From positions 63,934,200-63,998,199 of the forward strand of contig CAMGYJ010000005.1 in assembly GCA_946122785.1 (NCBI GenBank): a DNA stretch of 64,000 bases, given 5' to 3'. The notes beneath the pieces were generated by a model. That model was not told the origin of the DNA, made no database searches, and saw only the letters and a list, made by a program, of their open reading frames with translations. Made by a program: the position numbers and the translations under genes. Source of the DNA: Linum tenue. Its lineage: Eukaryota > Streptophyta > Magnoliopsida > Malpighiales > Linaceae. Position 1 is the first letter of the stretch, and the number at the start of each line of letters is the position of its first letter. Below, piece by piece: positions 11,563-21,637 of this stretch.

Positions 11563-11808
11563 TGCTAGTTTACTGAAGGGAAACTTGATTTCTCGATTGA
11601 GCGACTGAAAACGTACATTATCCAGTTGAGTTAGCTGGTTTTATACCTAGATTACAGAGAAGGAGAAGAGAGAGAAAAGGCGGGAAAATCAGTTAAGAGT
11701 CCTAACTGACTGACTAATTTACATATTAGTACCTATTCTATCTAACTATATACAATACTAATCCTATACATTTGAATTTACTACAAATCGACCTTCGTAT
11801 CCTTGATA
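11563..11808 (-). repeat. 5' LTR of copia element 7584-11808
   Basis: 246 bp. On the minus strand a likely TATA box GGTATAAAACC lies at about 11637-11648 (plus coordinates). The termini read TG..TA on the plus strand, so one end has lost the canonical TG/CA. Confidence 0.9.
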
Positions 11809-11940
11809 TTACGCCACCAAGAATCATTCTCCGTAGCAAACCTCCATAGCCATTTGCTAAGAAGAGCTGAGTTTATACATTTAATATCTGGGATGCCTAA
11901 TCCTCCCTTACACTTTGAGATCTTACAAGTATCCCATTAA
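11809..11940 (-). pseudogene. LINE reverse-transcriptase region, part 2 of 2
   Basis: The minus strand reads WDTCKISKCKGGLGIPDIKC followed by NSALLSKWLWRF, the conserved GGLG/KWLWRF block just after the reverse transcriptase in plant LINEs. It continues in frame into 7583-6860 once the copia insertion is removed. The right limit near 11940 is where similarity stops. Confidence 0.85.
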
Positions 11941-13408
11941 AAATACTGATATGATTACATTTTTATAGCCAAAATATTGATTCATGTGACAAATATAGCC
12001 AAATATTAATTTGATGGAACCCATTACTGATGTGATTAACTGAAATTTTTATTTGACATTGTTTGGATTAACTTGGCCGTGAGCACCAAAGTCAGCTAAT
12101 AATAATTAATTTAAATAATAAAAATAATATATAAATATTAATTTTTTGTATTCTCGTTATGCAACGATTGGAAAAATTAAACCCAAAATGTCTCCTGCAA
12201 ATTGGAATATGGCAATAGGGAAGGTAACATATATATTGGCAGAAGGGAGGATGAAAACAGTTTTGAGGAAAGCCGACAACAGTCGCCAACGAGGAAAAGA
12301 GACTCTGGTGGGGCGACTACAGTCTACGTAGGAAGGAGAGAACGAGACACAAAGAGATATTGGTAGATGCTTGTCATGACAAATGCATTTCCTAAAAGAA
12401 GAATAAAAAAACAAAGAATAGATATGTGATTTTGAAGAAGAATAAAGAAGCTAGCCAATGAGATTAAAAAGAGAAGAATAAAATAATTTATTTTTAGAAA
12501 AGAAAAAGAATTTTTTTGACTAATAAAATAATTATTTTCATCAAAATCATACTTTTTTGAAGATAGTTAAGCAGCATAGAAAAAAAGATTTTGTTTGGTT
12601 TTTAAATTAGATAATTTTTTAATTGGTCCATGTTGACATAGCAAGTTACCCAAAAGAAAGCCACCTCATTATTATTTTTCTTTTGTTAGCGTAGTAAGAA
12701 ATCTTAGTATTAATTTAGCAAAATTTTTAGGCAGAATGACTAGATTTATCATTATGGAAAAATTGGTTATATCTCTCAAAAGAGTGAAATTTTTAGCTAT
12801 TCATGTTTTCTCAAAAATTGTAAATATGACATACCCGACAACTGACATGATGCGGCTATTCAGAGCTTATCTATGAGCTGAAGCGACATCCAGATTAACT
12901 CGTTAATCTTTCTACGGACATCTCTAATATAGTTAACGTTTCTAACGGTAATAACTATATTTGTCCAACAAATATCTCAAACATTAATTTACTTGTGATC
13001 ATTAAAAATATCATTATCAAAAGTATTTGTCTCATTGTAATTCTCTCTGAAGTGGTGTTACGAGCTCATTTTTTGCACTTCTTTGAGTAGGGATTACAAA
13101 TGGGTAGACTCATTGTGTGATTGGACACACTTGTCATGAACATACGAGTATTGAGTTGGACCCAACTAGATTCTTCTGCTATCTTAAAAATTTGGAGTTC
13201 GAGTTGGATTTGGATTAAGTCCGATTCACACGAAAAATATCTATATAATTATACACACGAAAAATTAATATCTATCTTCTCACTATTTACCTTCAATCGA
13301 TTCACAGATTCAATGATGGTATTTCCATATTTATGTTTGTTTTAGAAAAAAAATATTAAATTTGGATATCCATTTTCTTTTGAATACCTAATGTAATGGG
13401 TCTAATTT
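11941..13408. other. AT-rich stretch without a recognised gene
   Basis: No ORF with recognisable motifs was found. It contains AT-rich, MITE-like text with repeated phrases such as TTTTTATAGCCAAAATATTG and ACAAATATAGCCAAATATT near 11960-12005, but no termini or target duplications could be fixed. Confidence 0.4.
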
Positions 13409-14700
13409 AGACCCTAAGACTATCTCCAAGGGTAGTGCTATAGAGCAAGAATAAGTTGTGATCTTTGCCACCCAAAATAGTTTTTTCTCCAAAGTAGTTT
13501 TTTCTCCAATGGAGTGCTAAAGAGCAAGGCTTTATTTTTGGGCTAATGTTTTTCATAGTATATTTCATAATGTTAATTTGATAGTTTGTATATTATTTTT
13601 ATATAGATAGTAATAATTAATTAAAACGCATATTTGATGTAATTTTTTGGCCATTAAGAAAATTGTCGCTAAATATGAAATCATCAATGACGAAAGCTCA
13701 ATAACTAGTTCAGGTTACCATAGATTCATCACACTTTTGTACGACTTGGTACAGAACTACAATTTCATCTCTTTACATTTAGTACCACACTTTTGTACGA
13801 GGGCTAAATTGAAAAAGATCCTTACTCATGAATCTTTATTATTTTCCCTTATTTCCCTTGCCCTCTCACATTCTTCCCTAACAATAGCCGCCATTTCGAC
13901 TATACTCTTTGAGAAATCTGTCATTGAAGAATCGCCTTGTCTATGATTCTTCCTCTTTTGCTTATCTGACTTTGGGCAATTGATGACATAAGGAGCCACT
14001 TTTGCATCAAAATTAAGCTTCTCATTTTCATCGAAGGCATTACCATACGAGGATTCTTCCATTGGTGGAATGGGTGCTATAAGACCAAACCATTGTTGCA
14101 TTAATTTTGGTTAGTTCTAGAGTATATCACAACAATCTTCTATCTTCCATTCCTTCTTCGTGTCCGCCATGAAAATAACATTACCTTGTTCAACCTAGGT
14201 AATAAATTCAGTTAAAATTTTATAAATATGACACTAAAACAAATATTTTAATGAATATATATGAGAATCATTTGCTAATACAACATTTGCCCTCGTCCAA
14301 GCCGCATTCCACTTTCAACATAAACAGTTGATGCTCTTCCATCTAGATTGCCAGGTGTTATCAGTACGAAGAATCCCTTGTTGCGATATTGAGCTCAAAT
14401 TCGAGTCCAAAAGTCGGCGATGATTGATAATTATCGACGACAGCATCTTCCAAAATTTTCACCCAAAGTCGCATAACGCTTTATCCTCACACTTGTTCGA
14501 GTTTGGCATTCAAGTGGGTGAAGAAGACCTGATGAGAATTTCCGCATATGTGGGAAGAAGAGTATTATTTTCTTAGAGGGAAGAAGTGAAGAGATGAGAA
14601 GTGAAAATATAAGAATGAGATGCTCTATTTATAGAGTTGGAAAAAATAGCCGTTGAAAATATAATCATTGAAAAAAAGATCGTTGACGAGACTATTGGGG
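13409..14700 (-). mobile_element. Relic resembling a PIF/Harbinger element with a Myb/SANT-like ORF1
   Basis: The left end (CTAAGACTATCTCCAAGGG at 13409) and the right end (ACTATTGGGGCTCAAGATAG near 14692) are roughly inverse to one another. On the minus strand a TATAAATAG box at about 14630 precedes a decayed ORF. It gives TWQSRWKSINCLC..KWNAAWTRAN (about 14270-14350) and then a charged C-terminal segment (13826-14101, with SMTDFSKSIVEMAAIVREE). This is the layout of ORF1 proteins of PIF/Harbinger elements (often annotated NAM-associated or Myb-like). No transposase was seen. Boundaries and family are inference. Confidence 0.45.
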
Positions 14701-15735
14701 CTCAAGATAGGGTGCATAACCAAATAGTCTCAAGATAGGGTGCATAACCCATGGTTATGCACCCATCAATAACCAAATTTGGACCCTTCATTTAGAAAAT
14801 CCAGATCTAATGATGGAGAATTAAAGACTATTTTTATTTTCACTAGCTTTCTTAATGGACTCATATCTTTTTCGTTTTAACTCGGATTTTAATTTTTTTT
14901 GCACAGATGGAACGAGTTCACCGTGCTCTACAAAATGAGATCAATTTTCAATATTTTTTTAGGAAAAAAAAATTCTGGCCTCTCGGTACCAACTGCATAC
15001 CATATGGTATCTTCTTCGTTTTTAATTCGTTTTTGAAAACGTTTGCACAGCAGGGATGAGTTCATCATGATCTACTAGATCTACAAATTTCTGGGTGAAC
15101 AAATTACAGGACCAAAAAATACCACACAATACCATACAATACCACCCTGGTACGGGGTGGTATTGTGTGGTATCTTCTTCGTTTTTAATTGGTTTTTGAA
15201 AACGTTTGCATGGAAGGGACGAGTTCATCATGATCTATCGGATCTACAAATTTCTGGGTGAACAAATTACAGGACCAAAAAATATCATACAATACCACCC
15301 TGGTACGGGGTGGTATTGTGTGGTATACAATGTTAAAAGTCGTAAATTACAATTAATATACTTCTACTATCATGTATTCAACCATCCTACAGTATTGGTT
15401 TGTTCATACCACCATGGTACGTTTTTCAAAACATAGGTATGCTTTTATTTCAATACCAGTCAATACCATATGGTATAGGCTGGTAAAAAATGGCTCAATT
15501 TTTTTTGTTCGAAAAATATATTAAAGTGGATATCATTTTGAAGAGCACAATTAATCTGATCTAACTGTGCAAAAAAAATTAAATTTCGACTTAAAATGAG
15601 CGAGAAATCGTCCGTCAAAGATTAAAGAGGGAAAAATTAAAGGCTTTCCATGAGAGAGAGGATGCTGATGTCATGCTGATGTGAGCGGGTTACTCATGGT
15701 TACTCACCACAAGGTTACTGACCTCATCCATTCCC
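14700..15735 (+). mobile_element. 1-kb non-autonomous DNA element, copy A (MULE-like?)
   Basis: This is nearly the same sequence as 36332-37338 in inverted orientation. It begins GGCTCAAGATAGGGTGCATA with a near-palindrome (GGGTGCATAAC / GTTATGCACCC) and ends with GGTTACTCATGGTTACTCAC and ..CCATTCCC. Inside are two tandem units containing ACAATACCACCCTGGTACGG hairpins. Copy A carries an extra 28-bp duplication of its left end (second copy from about 14730). No clean TSD is seen here. There is no coding capacity. MULE assignment rests on the 9-bp TSD of copy B. Confidence 0.65.
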
Positions 15736-15737
15736 CA

Positions 15738-16879
15738 CTAGCATAGGTAGGTAAGAAGAGTTAACCGCTGCCCCTCATGCCTCATTCCTTTTTGTCTTCT
15801 CATTTGGCTCCTTTGTTATCGCATATGGTCACTGATTTCAGTAAACAAATTGACACTGAAATTAGGGGTGAAAGCTTGTCCCTGAAGACCCACTGACCCG
15901 TCCCGACCCGTCCCGTCCCTAAGGGTCGGGACGGGTCAGTTTGTCTACAGGGACAGATTAGGGACGGGTCATTTGTTGACCCGGTAAGGGCCGGGACGGG
16001 TCGGGACAACTTAGGGACGGGTCACGTTTTGACCCTGTGACCCTTAGCAACAACAAATATCTCATACTTCATTGGACCTTTTTGTAAAGTTTTAAAAGTT
16101 TAGGTACTAATTTGTAAAAATAAAAAAATTTGGGTACCAAAACATAATTTTACCATCAAAATTTATGGACTTATTTGTAAAAAAAATAAAATTTAGGTAC
16201 TAAATTGTAAGAAAAAATAATTTTGGGTACCAAAACGTAATTTGTAAAAAAGTAGTGTGTTGATTAGAGTCGACCCACTGACCCGGCCCGTCCCGTCCCG
16301 TCCCATCCCTTGAGGGTCAGACAGGGTCAAGAAGGAGACAGGGACGGGACGGGACGGTTATACATCTTGACCCTTCAGGGACGGGTCAGACAGGGACAGG
16401 GACGGGACAGGGACGGGACAGACAAATTTTCAGCCCTAACTGAAATGCTTGTGGAGTGTAATGATCGCCCAGTTAACTCCCTGACCATAAAGTTTATTGC
16501 TCTATGATTCCCACAATGATGATATTCAACAATGGGCACAAGGACCATGCACTAGGCAATGGTTAAGTAACTCATGATACCTAGCTATAGCTAACACCAA
16601 ACATGTCTCTTTATCCAGAGTCATATCATATGCAGTTCGTGAGTATTATTCCTATCCAGAGGGGTTTAACCCAAGAGACTTGCACCGGCTCCTCGTAAAG
16701 GTGGACAACACCTCCATCACAGATTCAACTGGTATATGATTTATTTTTCATCATCACTTGATTCTAAGTGTGCAATCTACAACTTTATTTCGTGTATGTT
16801 ACCATCCATCCAAATAAAGTAGGAAATATTTGAAGGTAACTTGAATTTCTTAATATACTATAGCAGGTTTCACAGGTCG
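15738..16879 (+). pseudogene. TRM7 pseudogene, part 1: end of exon 9, intron 9, exon 10, start of intron 10
   Basis: The last bases of exon 9 (CTAGCATAG, 15738-15746) abut copy A of the 1-kb element. Intron 9 follows, aligned to 3055-3310 but split by a hAT MITE. Exon 10 at 16619-16731 reads [18 protein letters not shown], close to the intact [18 protein letters not shown]. It has about five extra bases near its start, which break the frame. Intron 10 similarity runs to about 16879, where a satellite-bearing insertion begins. Exons 1-8 are absent. The copy cannot encode the methyltransferase because the whole SAM-binding part is missing. Confidence 0.88.
15863..16438. mobile_element. hAT-type MITE, 576 bp, TSD ACTGAAAT, rich in GGGACGGGTC repeats
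   Basis: Termini TAGGGGTGAAAGCTTGTC and the inverse of TAGGGCTGAAAATTTGTC are flanked by perfect 8-bp TSDs ACTGAAAT (15855-15862 and 16439-16446). Excising it restores TRM7 intron 9 text (..ACTGAAAT|GCTTGTGGAGTGTAATG). Subterminal blocks carry many GACCCGTCCC / GGGACGGGTC copies, typical of transposase-binding repeats in hAT elements. Confidence 0.93.
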
Positions 16880-17000
16880 CATTACATATAAAATATAATA
16901 GGCATTACGTAATGGTTATGTAACGTATGATAATCTTACGTAACAATCGTAAAAGGTTATTACGAAAGCCTTACGTAATGGAAGGTTAATTTACATAATG
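16880..17000 (+). repeat. TACGTAA-rich satellite, left part
   Basis: Same repeat family as 25000-25749 (ATTACGTAATGG, CTTACGTAAC). It is separated from it by the Athila-like element inserted with TSD AATAG. Confidence 0.75.
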
Positions 17001-17005
17001 AATAG

Positions 17006-18346
17006 TGATAGATCGTCATTTACACATGTTTTTACCCTCATACTAACACCGTTTGAGGTGTTGATTCTCGTGTTTTAGGCCGATTTCACGCTAGGTTGTG
17101 CTTGGTTGTGTTATTTCAGGTCCTAGTACGTGAATGAAGGCTTAGGAGCGAGTCTGGGGTCGATTGGATGAAGAACGGACGGAGGGCGAGCTTTTGGAGG
17201 AGTGCACGGCCAGACCAGGGGGCTGCACGGCCGTGCACTAGTGCCATTTGGCCGTGCGCCTCACGACGAGAGCTTGCACGGGCACAATCCAGGCTTGCAC
17301 GGCCGTGCGCCTGGCCGTGCAAGAAGGCTGAGCTTAATAAATAAAACGGTGCGTTTGATGTTGCACGGCCAGAATGGGGTGGTGCACGGCCGTGCACCTG
17401 CCCGTGCACCTGGGGAAATCCGGTTTTAGTGCCTAATCCGAGCAAAAAGAAGGAGAATCGTGTTTTCAGAGCAAAAACAGAGCCCTAGAGAGAGAAAGTG
17501 CGAAGAACTCATCCTAGAAGCTATCTTGGAGCTGGATTTCATCGAATCGAGCCTGGAGATCGCCATAGGAGTGAACATCATCGTCCCGGAGCAGATTATC
17601 CTCATCGTTATGAGTATGACTAATCCGATTCTTGTTTTCTCTTCTCTCTCTATGGAGTAGAACCCTTCTCTCACTTGGGTATGAAGAACCCTAGTTCCTT
17701 GTGTTAGGGATTTGATTGTAATGACTTGGGATGATATTATTGTTTGATTTTAATCGAATGACGCATGTTTCATGAATTGATTTGAGTCTGATCAGCTTGT
17801 CTCAATTTCTGCTTCAACCTGAGATAGATAGGATCTGATTAGGTTGTTAGAGCTTCTTCATTCGATAGTAGGAGATTGGCTATACGAGAGTTAGCCAATT
17901 TACTGCTTTGTACTGGTGTTCTTGACGCCAGTAGTGGAGTTCTGTGTTCATAGCCTCAGCTTTCTATCCTGGTGAAGACTAGTCGTCTGCCGGGTAGTTA
18001 TACTGAGAGGGCTTGGTCAGCTTAAGAGATTCCAAGCTACTGTCGGATCTTCCGCAGTCTAATCAACAGTAAATCAACCCAGGGAATTGCAATTGAACCT
18101 AACTAAGGGGCTAGGGGGACTCAATCCCGAGTGACTCTTAACTGCTTTTGAAAACCGAACCATTTCCTGCTTTCTTACTGCTTTTGCGTTAAACAACAAT
18201 CTCTCGAACTAGTTTGCTAGATAATAGAGAATCACGGAGTAAGCAGTAGATCTAGACCCCGGGTTGATAATATAACTTGCCTGTTACTACATTCCCGGAC
18301 TGCGATTACACTTGGTCGCAGTTTGGTGTTGTGTTTTGGCGTGTCA
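17006..18346 (+). repeat. 5' LTR of Athila-like element
   Basis: 1341 bp, with about eight GCACGGCC-type units at 17203-17411. ORFs here (for example 17202-17429) only translate the repeat (HGRAP-type peptides) and are not genes. Confidence 0.95.
17203..17411. repeat. Palindromic TGCACGGCCGTGCA array in LTR (also at 23851-24059)
   Basis: Units built on TGCACGGCC or its inverse GGCCGTGCA recur at irregular spacing, several forming the perfect palindrome TGCACGGCCGTGCA. The same type of array recurs inside the element at 21381-21637. Confidence 0.9.
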
Positions 18347-18352
18347 AGTTTT

Positions 18353-18370
18353 TGGCGCCGTTGCCGGGGA
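18353..18370 (+). other. Primer-binding site, tRNA-Asp type
   Basis: TGGCGCCGTTGCCGGGGA starts six bases after the 5' LTR end. It fits the 3' end of tRNA-Asp, the primer known for Athila-lineage elements. Confidence 0.9.
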
Positions 18371-18489
18371 CCCTCTAGGTTATTGGGGAAACGTGATAAT
18401 TTGTTACTCTAGCTTTTATTTACTGCATTTTATCTCTTCCACCTGTGTGCCTTCACGGGTTGCTTCTGCTGATTGTGTGCAGGTAGTGC

Positions 18490-21195
18490 ATGACCCGTAG
18501 CCAGTCGGGAGATCTACTACCACTTGACCAGGAGCTTGAACGAACCTGCAGGAACTCCAAGCGGGTTCTAAAGGCGCGACTGGCTGCGGAGAAGGCGCTG
18601 TCACAGCTGCAGTTAGAAGAAGAAGAAGAAGGAGAGATGGGTGATCCGCAGAACCATGCTGTGATCCCCGAGGAGCAAACCATGGGGTCCTACTGGGCCG
18701 CTAGGGCTGCGGACATGAGGTCACCTATTCAACACCCTCAGGTCCCAGCCAACAACTTTGAGGTGAGCACCTCCGTGATCACCATGCTGCGCGGTTCAGT
18801 AGTGTTCCGTGGTAAGGAGGGAGAGTGCCCTCGATCACATCTCAGGCGATTCCACGAGCTCATCGATGGAATCAAGATCAATGGGGTACCAGCAGATGCC
18901 ATCCAGCTGAGGTACTTCCCATTCACTCTGGAGGGGCAGGCCAAGGAGTGGCTAGACACTCGACCTCCGGGCTCCATCACCACGTTCGCCAACCTGGCGG
19001 ACAAGTTCCTCACCCGTTACCATCCTCCATCCAAGACAGCTGATCTCCAGAAGCAGATTACACATTTTACTCAGGATGAGGATGAGACCATCAGGGATGC
19101 TTGGGAGAGGTATAACAGTCTTTTTCTCAGGTGTCCCAATCATGGTTTTAATGATGCATTTAAGGTGGGCACCTTCTATCACGCTCTCTTCCCGGAGGAC
19201 AAGCAGCTGATTGATTCGGTTTGTGGCGGGAACATGCTGACCAAAACCCCGCCACAGCTGAATCAACTCTTTGAAGAGATGGCGGAGAATGGCTATGATT
19301 GGGGCACTGCCAGGAGATCGAGGAGAGCACCAGGCCGGGGTGTGCATGTTGTGGGCACCCAGTCATCTGATTTGGTGCAGGTAGTATCGAAGCTGGTCTC
19401 AGCTATCGATCGTTCCGGGATGATTCCAGGGACCGGACAGCAGCAGGCGATGCTCTGCCAGTGGTGCGAGAGCACCCATCATATGGTGGAAGACTGCCAG
19501 GCGATGAAGGAATCGACCACACCCCAGGAGCAGGTGAACTTCATCAACAATGTCAGGCGCAATGACCCCTACAGCAACACGTACAATGAGGGGTGGCGCC
19601 AGCATCCTAACTTCTCCTGGGCTGGGCCAAATCCCAGACCACCACCTCCACAGGGACCACCGGGCTTCCAGAGGCCACCATATCAGCCCAGACAGGGGCA
19701 ATTCCAGCAGCCAGGTGCAGCCCCTGCTGCCCCAGTGCAGAACGATAAGATGGCTGAACTGCAGGACTTGGTGGGTTCTCTCGCCAGTGTTAGTGCTCAG
19801 AAATTCAACACCTTTGAGCAGTTCATGGAGAAGGCCTCGGGTCAACTCCTGGCTCTGGAAGCTGGTCAGAGGAATACACGGGCTGTTTTGCAGGATATCC
19901 AGACCCAGCTGGGGAGCGTGGCCCAAGCAGTGGCTCAAAGGGCGCCTGGTACTCTACCAGCGCAGACCATCCCTCATCCTCGCGACCCCCACGAGACTGC
20001 CAATGCCATCATGACCAGGAGTGGCAAGCTGACTGTTGATCCACCTGCTCGGGAACCGGAGAAAGAAAGCCCTGTCGTAGCATCTCCAGCGGTGGAACAC
20101 GAAGTAGAGAAGGAGGTTGAGGTGCCTGCACCTGAACCGCAACCAGTAGTGAAGGAGTATGTCCCTAAACTCCCTTTCCCTACTCGGTTGCACAGAGACA
20201 GGCTGGAGACAGAGTTCGAGAACTTCATGGCCATGCTCAAGAAGCTGAATGTCCAAGTGCCCTTTCTTGAGGCACTATCGCAAATGCCAAAGTATGCGAA
20301 GTTTCTGAAAGAGCTTCTCTCAAAGAAGCAGAAGCTGAGTGAGCTGGCCACTGTGGAGCTCAGCGAGGAGTGCTCGGCTATTCTGCAGAACAAGCTGCCG
20401 CAGAAGAAAAAGGACCCAGGTAGTTTCACTATCCCGTGCTCTATCGGTAAATTGCATGTAGAGAAGTCCTTGGCGGATTTAGGTGCTAGTATCAATGTTA
20501 TTCCATATAAATTGTTCATGAAACTAGGCCTAGGTGAACCCCGTGCTACTAGGATGACCCTTCAATTGGCTGACAGATCGGTAGTGCATCCTAGGGGTAT
20601 AGTGGAAGACCTTCTGGTCAAGGTTGGCAAATTCACATATCCTGTGGATTTTGTTATCCTGGACATCAGTGAGGACACAGAAGTGCCTCTTATACTGGGA
20701 AGGCCTTTCCTGGCCACCGCCAAGGCTCTCATAGATGTGCATGATGGGACCTTAGTTCTGAGGGATGGAGAGGAGCGAATAACATTTTCTGTTGCTAACA
20801 CTATACCTGATTCGTTACCTCTGCATGCTGTATCTCACCAGGAGCACGAGTCTGTCGTGTATCCTTCTGTGCTGCCTGTTTTGCAGGACCCGCCTCTCAC
20901 ATCTTCGCCGCCACTCCGGACCACTCCATCATCCAAAGAACAGGTCAAGGAGGAGTGGCGGCCGAAACTGCAGGCAGCTAAGCCTGCTCGCACGAAAACC
21001 GGAGACCACTATGAGCTGGTCCCGCCCCCACCTTGGCCATCCGAGTATTCACTCGCTTGCATCCTACCGGATGGCCAAGTCGAGCTGGCAAATGCAGGTG
21101 GCCACATTCGTCGTGTACATGGCCACCATTTGAAGCTGTACCTCAAGAGCGATGTGGATCCGCTCTTGAGGGCACCTGATCCTACACTTCCCTGA
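18490..21195 (+). CDS. Gag-protease polyprotein fused to an integrase-tail-like segment (901 aa)
   Basis: This is an uninterrupted ORF. Residues about 110-270 are the gypsy gag core (LEGQAKEWLDTRPPGSITTF, then RCPNHGFNDAFKVGTFYHAL). A CCHC knuckle CQWCESTHHMVEDC is at 323-336, followed by the Athila gag signature YSNTYNEGWRQHPNFSW. The segment 555-640 (PFPTRLHRDRLETEF, MPKYAKFLKELLS) leads into an aspartic protease with D663 in DLGAS and a VPLILGRPFLATAKALID block. Where reverse transcriptase should start, the ORF runs on and ends with VELANAGGHIRRVHGHHLKL YL, which resembles the C-terminal tail of gypsy integrases. I infer an in-frame deletion of RT, RNase H and the integrase core. Gag and protease could form particles. 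Confidence 0.9.
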   Translation: MTRSQSGDLLPLDQELERTCRNSKRVLKARLAAEKALSQLQLEEEEEGEMGDPQNHAVIPEEQTMGSYWAARAADMRSPIQHPQVPANNFEVSTSVITMLRGSVVFRGKEGECPRSHLRRFHELIDGIKINGVPADAIQLRYFPFTLEGQAKEWLDTRPPGSITTFANLADKFLTRYHPPSKTADLQKQITHFTQDEDETIRDAWERYNSLFLRCPNHGFNDAFKVGTFYHALFPEDKQLIDSVCGGNMLTKTPPQLNQLFEEMAENGYDWGTARRSRRAPGRGVHVVGTQSSDLVQVVSKLVSAIDRSGMIPGTGQQQAMLCQWCESTHHMVEDCQAMKESTTPQEQVNFINNVRRNDPYSNTYNEGWRQHPNFSWAGPNPRPPPPQGPPGFQRPPYQPRQGQFQQPGAAPAAPVQNDKMAELQDLVGSLASVSAQKFNTFEQFMEKASGQLLALEAGQRNTRAVLQDIQTQLGSVAQAVAQRAPGTLPAQTIPHPRDPHETANAIMTRSGKLTVDPPAREPEKESPVVASPAVEHEVEKEVEVPAPEPQPVVKEYVPKLPFPTRLHRDRLETEFENFMAMLKKLNVQVPFLEALSQMPKYAKFLKELLSKKQKLSELATVELSEECSAILQNKLPQKKKDPGSFTIPCSIGKLHVEKSLADLGASINVIPYKLFMKLGLGEPRATRMTLQLADRSVVHPRGIVEDLLVKVGKFTYPVDFVILDISEDTEVPLILGRPFLATAKALIDVHDGTLVLRDGEERITFSVANTIPDSLPLHAVSHQEHESVVYPSVLPVLQDPPLTSSPPLRTTPSSKEQVKEEWRPKLQAAKPARTKTGDHYELVPPPPWPSEYSLACILPDGQVELANAGGHIRRVHGHHLKLYLKSDVDPLLRAPDPTLP

Positions 21196-21208
21196 GCATC
21201 CATACTGG

Positions 21209-21258
21209 CGTCCAGCTAAAAGACGGTAAAGAAGCGCTTGTGGGGAGGCAACCCCACC
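21209..21258 (+). promoter_or_regulatory. Conserved Athila non-coding motif after the pol/gag stop
   Basis: A block made of CGTCCAGCTA, GACGGTAAA, AGCGCTTGTGGGGAGGCAAC just after the ORF stop is matched at 61901-61950 on the minus strand (CGTCGAGCTA, GACGTTAAA, AGCGCTTATTGGAAGGCAAC). The coding sequences around the two copies have diverged much more. It may be an RNA structure or a promoter for the downstream part; function unknown. Confidence 0.65.
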
Positions 21259-21380
21259 GAGGTTTGCATTTTCTTACTCTTTTTTTCTTTGATTTTGTGT
21301 GTTTTTGAGTCTTGAGACGTTGATCTGGAGTTACGTGTCGTTTTTGAGTGAAAACAGGTTGATTTCGGGACCCCAGCAAG

Positions 21381-21637
21381 GTGCACGGCCAGAAAATCAG
21401 CTTGCACGGCCGTGCGCCTTGGCTAGCCTGGCCGTGCACGCTCTCGTCGCAAGTTGCACGGCCAAAAGTGCATTGTGCACGGCCGTGCACATCCTCGGCC
21501 AGGCCGTGCGAGCTCTCGCACCAAATTGCACGGCCAAAAGCACCTTGTGCACGGCCGTGCCACTCTCTCGGCCAGGCCGTGCAGCCTTGCACGGGCAAAA
21601 CGCCCAGGTGCACGGCCGTGCGCCCCTGCCCGTGCAG
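21381..21637. repeat. Internal GCACGGCCGTGC palindrome array
   Basis: At least twelve GCACGGCC / GGCCGTGC units, many back to back as GTGCACGGCCGTGCAC, with short unique spacers. It is the same family of units as in both LTRs of this element. Confidence 0.88.

Larger units (their letters stand above)
7584..11808 (-). mobile_element. Ty1/copia LTR retrotransposon, internally deleted, TSD TTACG
   Basis: Two 246-bp LTRs (7584-7829 and 11563-11808) are bounded by 5-bp TSDs TTACG at 7579-7583 and 11809-11813. On the minus strand the order is 5' LTR, primer site TGGTATCAGAGC, gag, protease, integrase, reverse transcriptase, RNase H, a poly-purine run of 16 G, 3' LTR. That is the copia order. At 4.2 kb it is short because the integrase C-terminal part and the start of the reverse transcriptase are missing (junction near 9206). 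The LTRs differ at roughly ten positions, so it is not recent. It inserted into a LINE relic. Confidence 0.92.

Noticed and set aside
13088..13408. Possible further hAT MITE starting TAGGGATTACAAATGGGT at 13088
   Set aside because: No inverse end or 8-bp target duplication could be found.
17116..17674. ORFs in the LTRs (17116-17445, 17202-17429, 23764-24093 and others)
   Set aside because: They translate the GCACGGCC repeat into HGRAP-type low-complexity peptides on both strands; the repeat explains the open frames.
19399..20519. Minus-strand ORFs over 19399-20519
   Set aside because: They are shadows of the gag-protease ORF on the plus strand.
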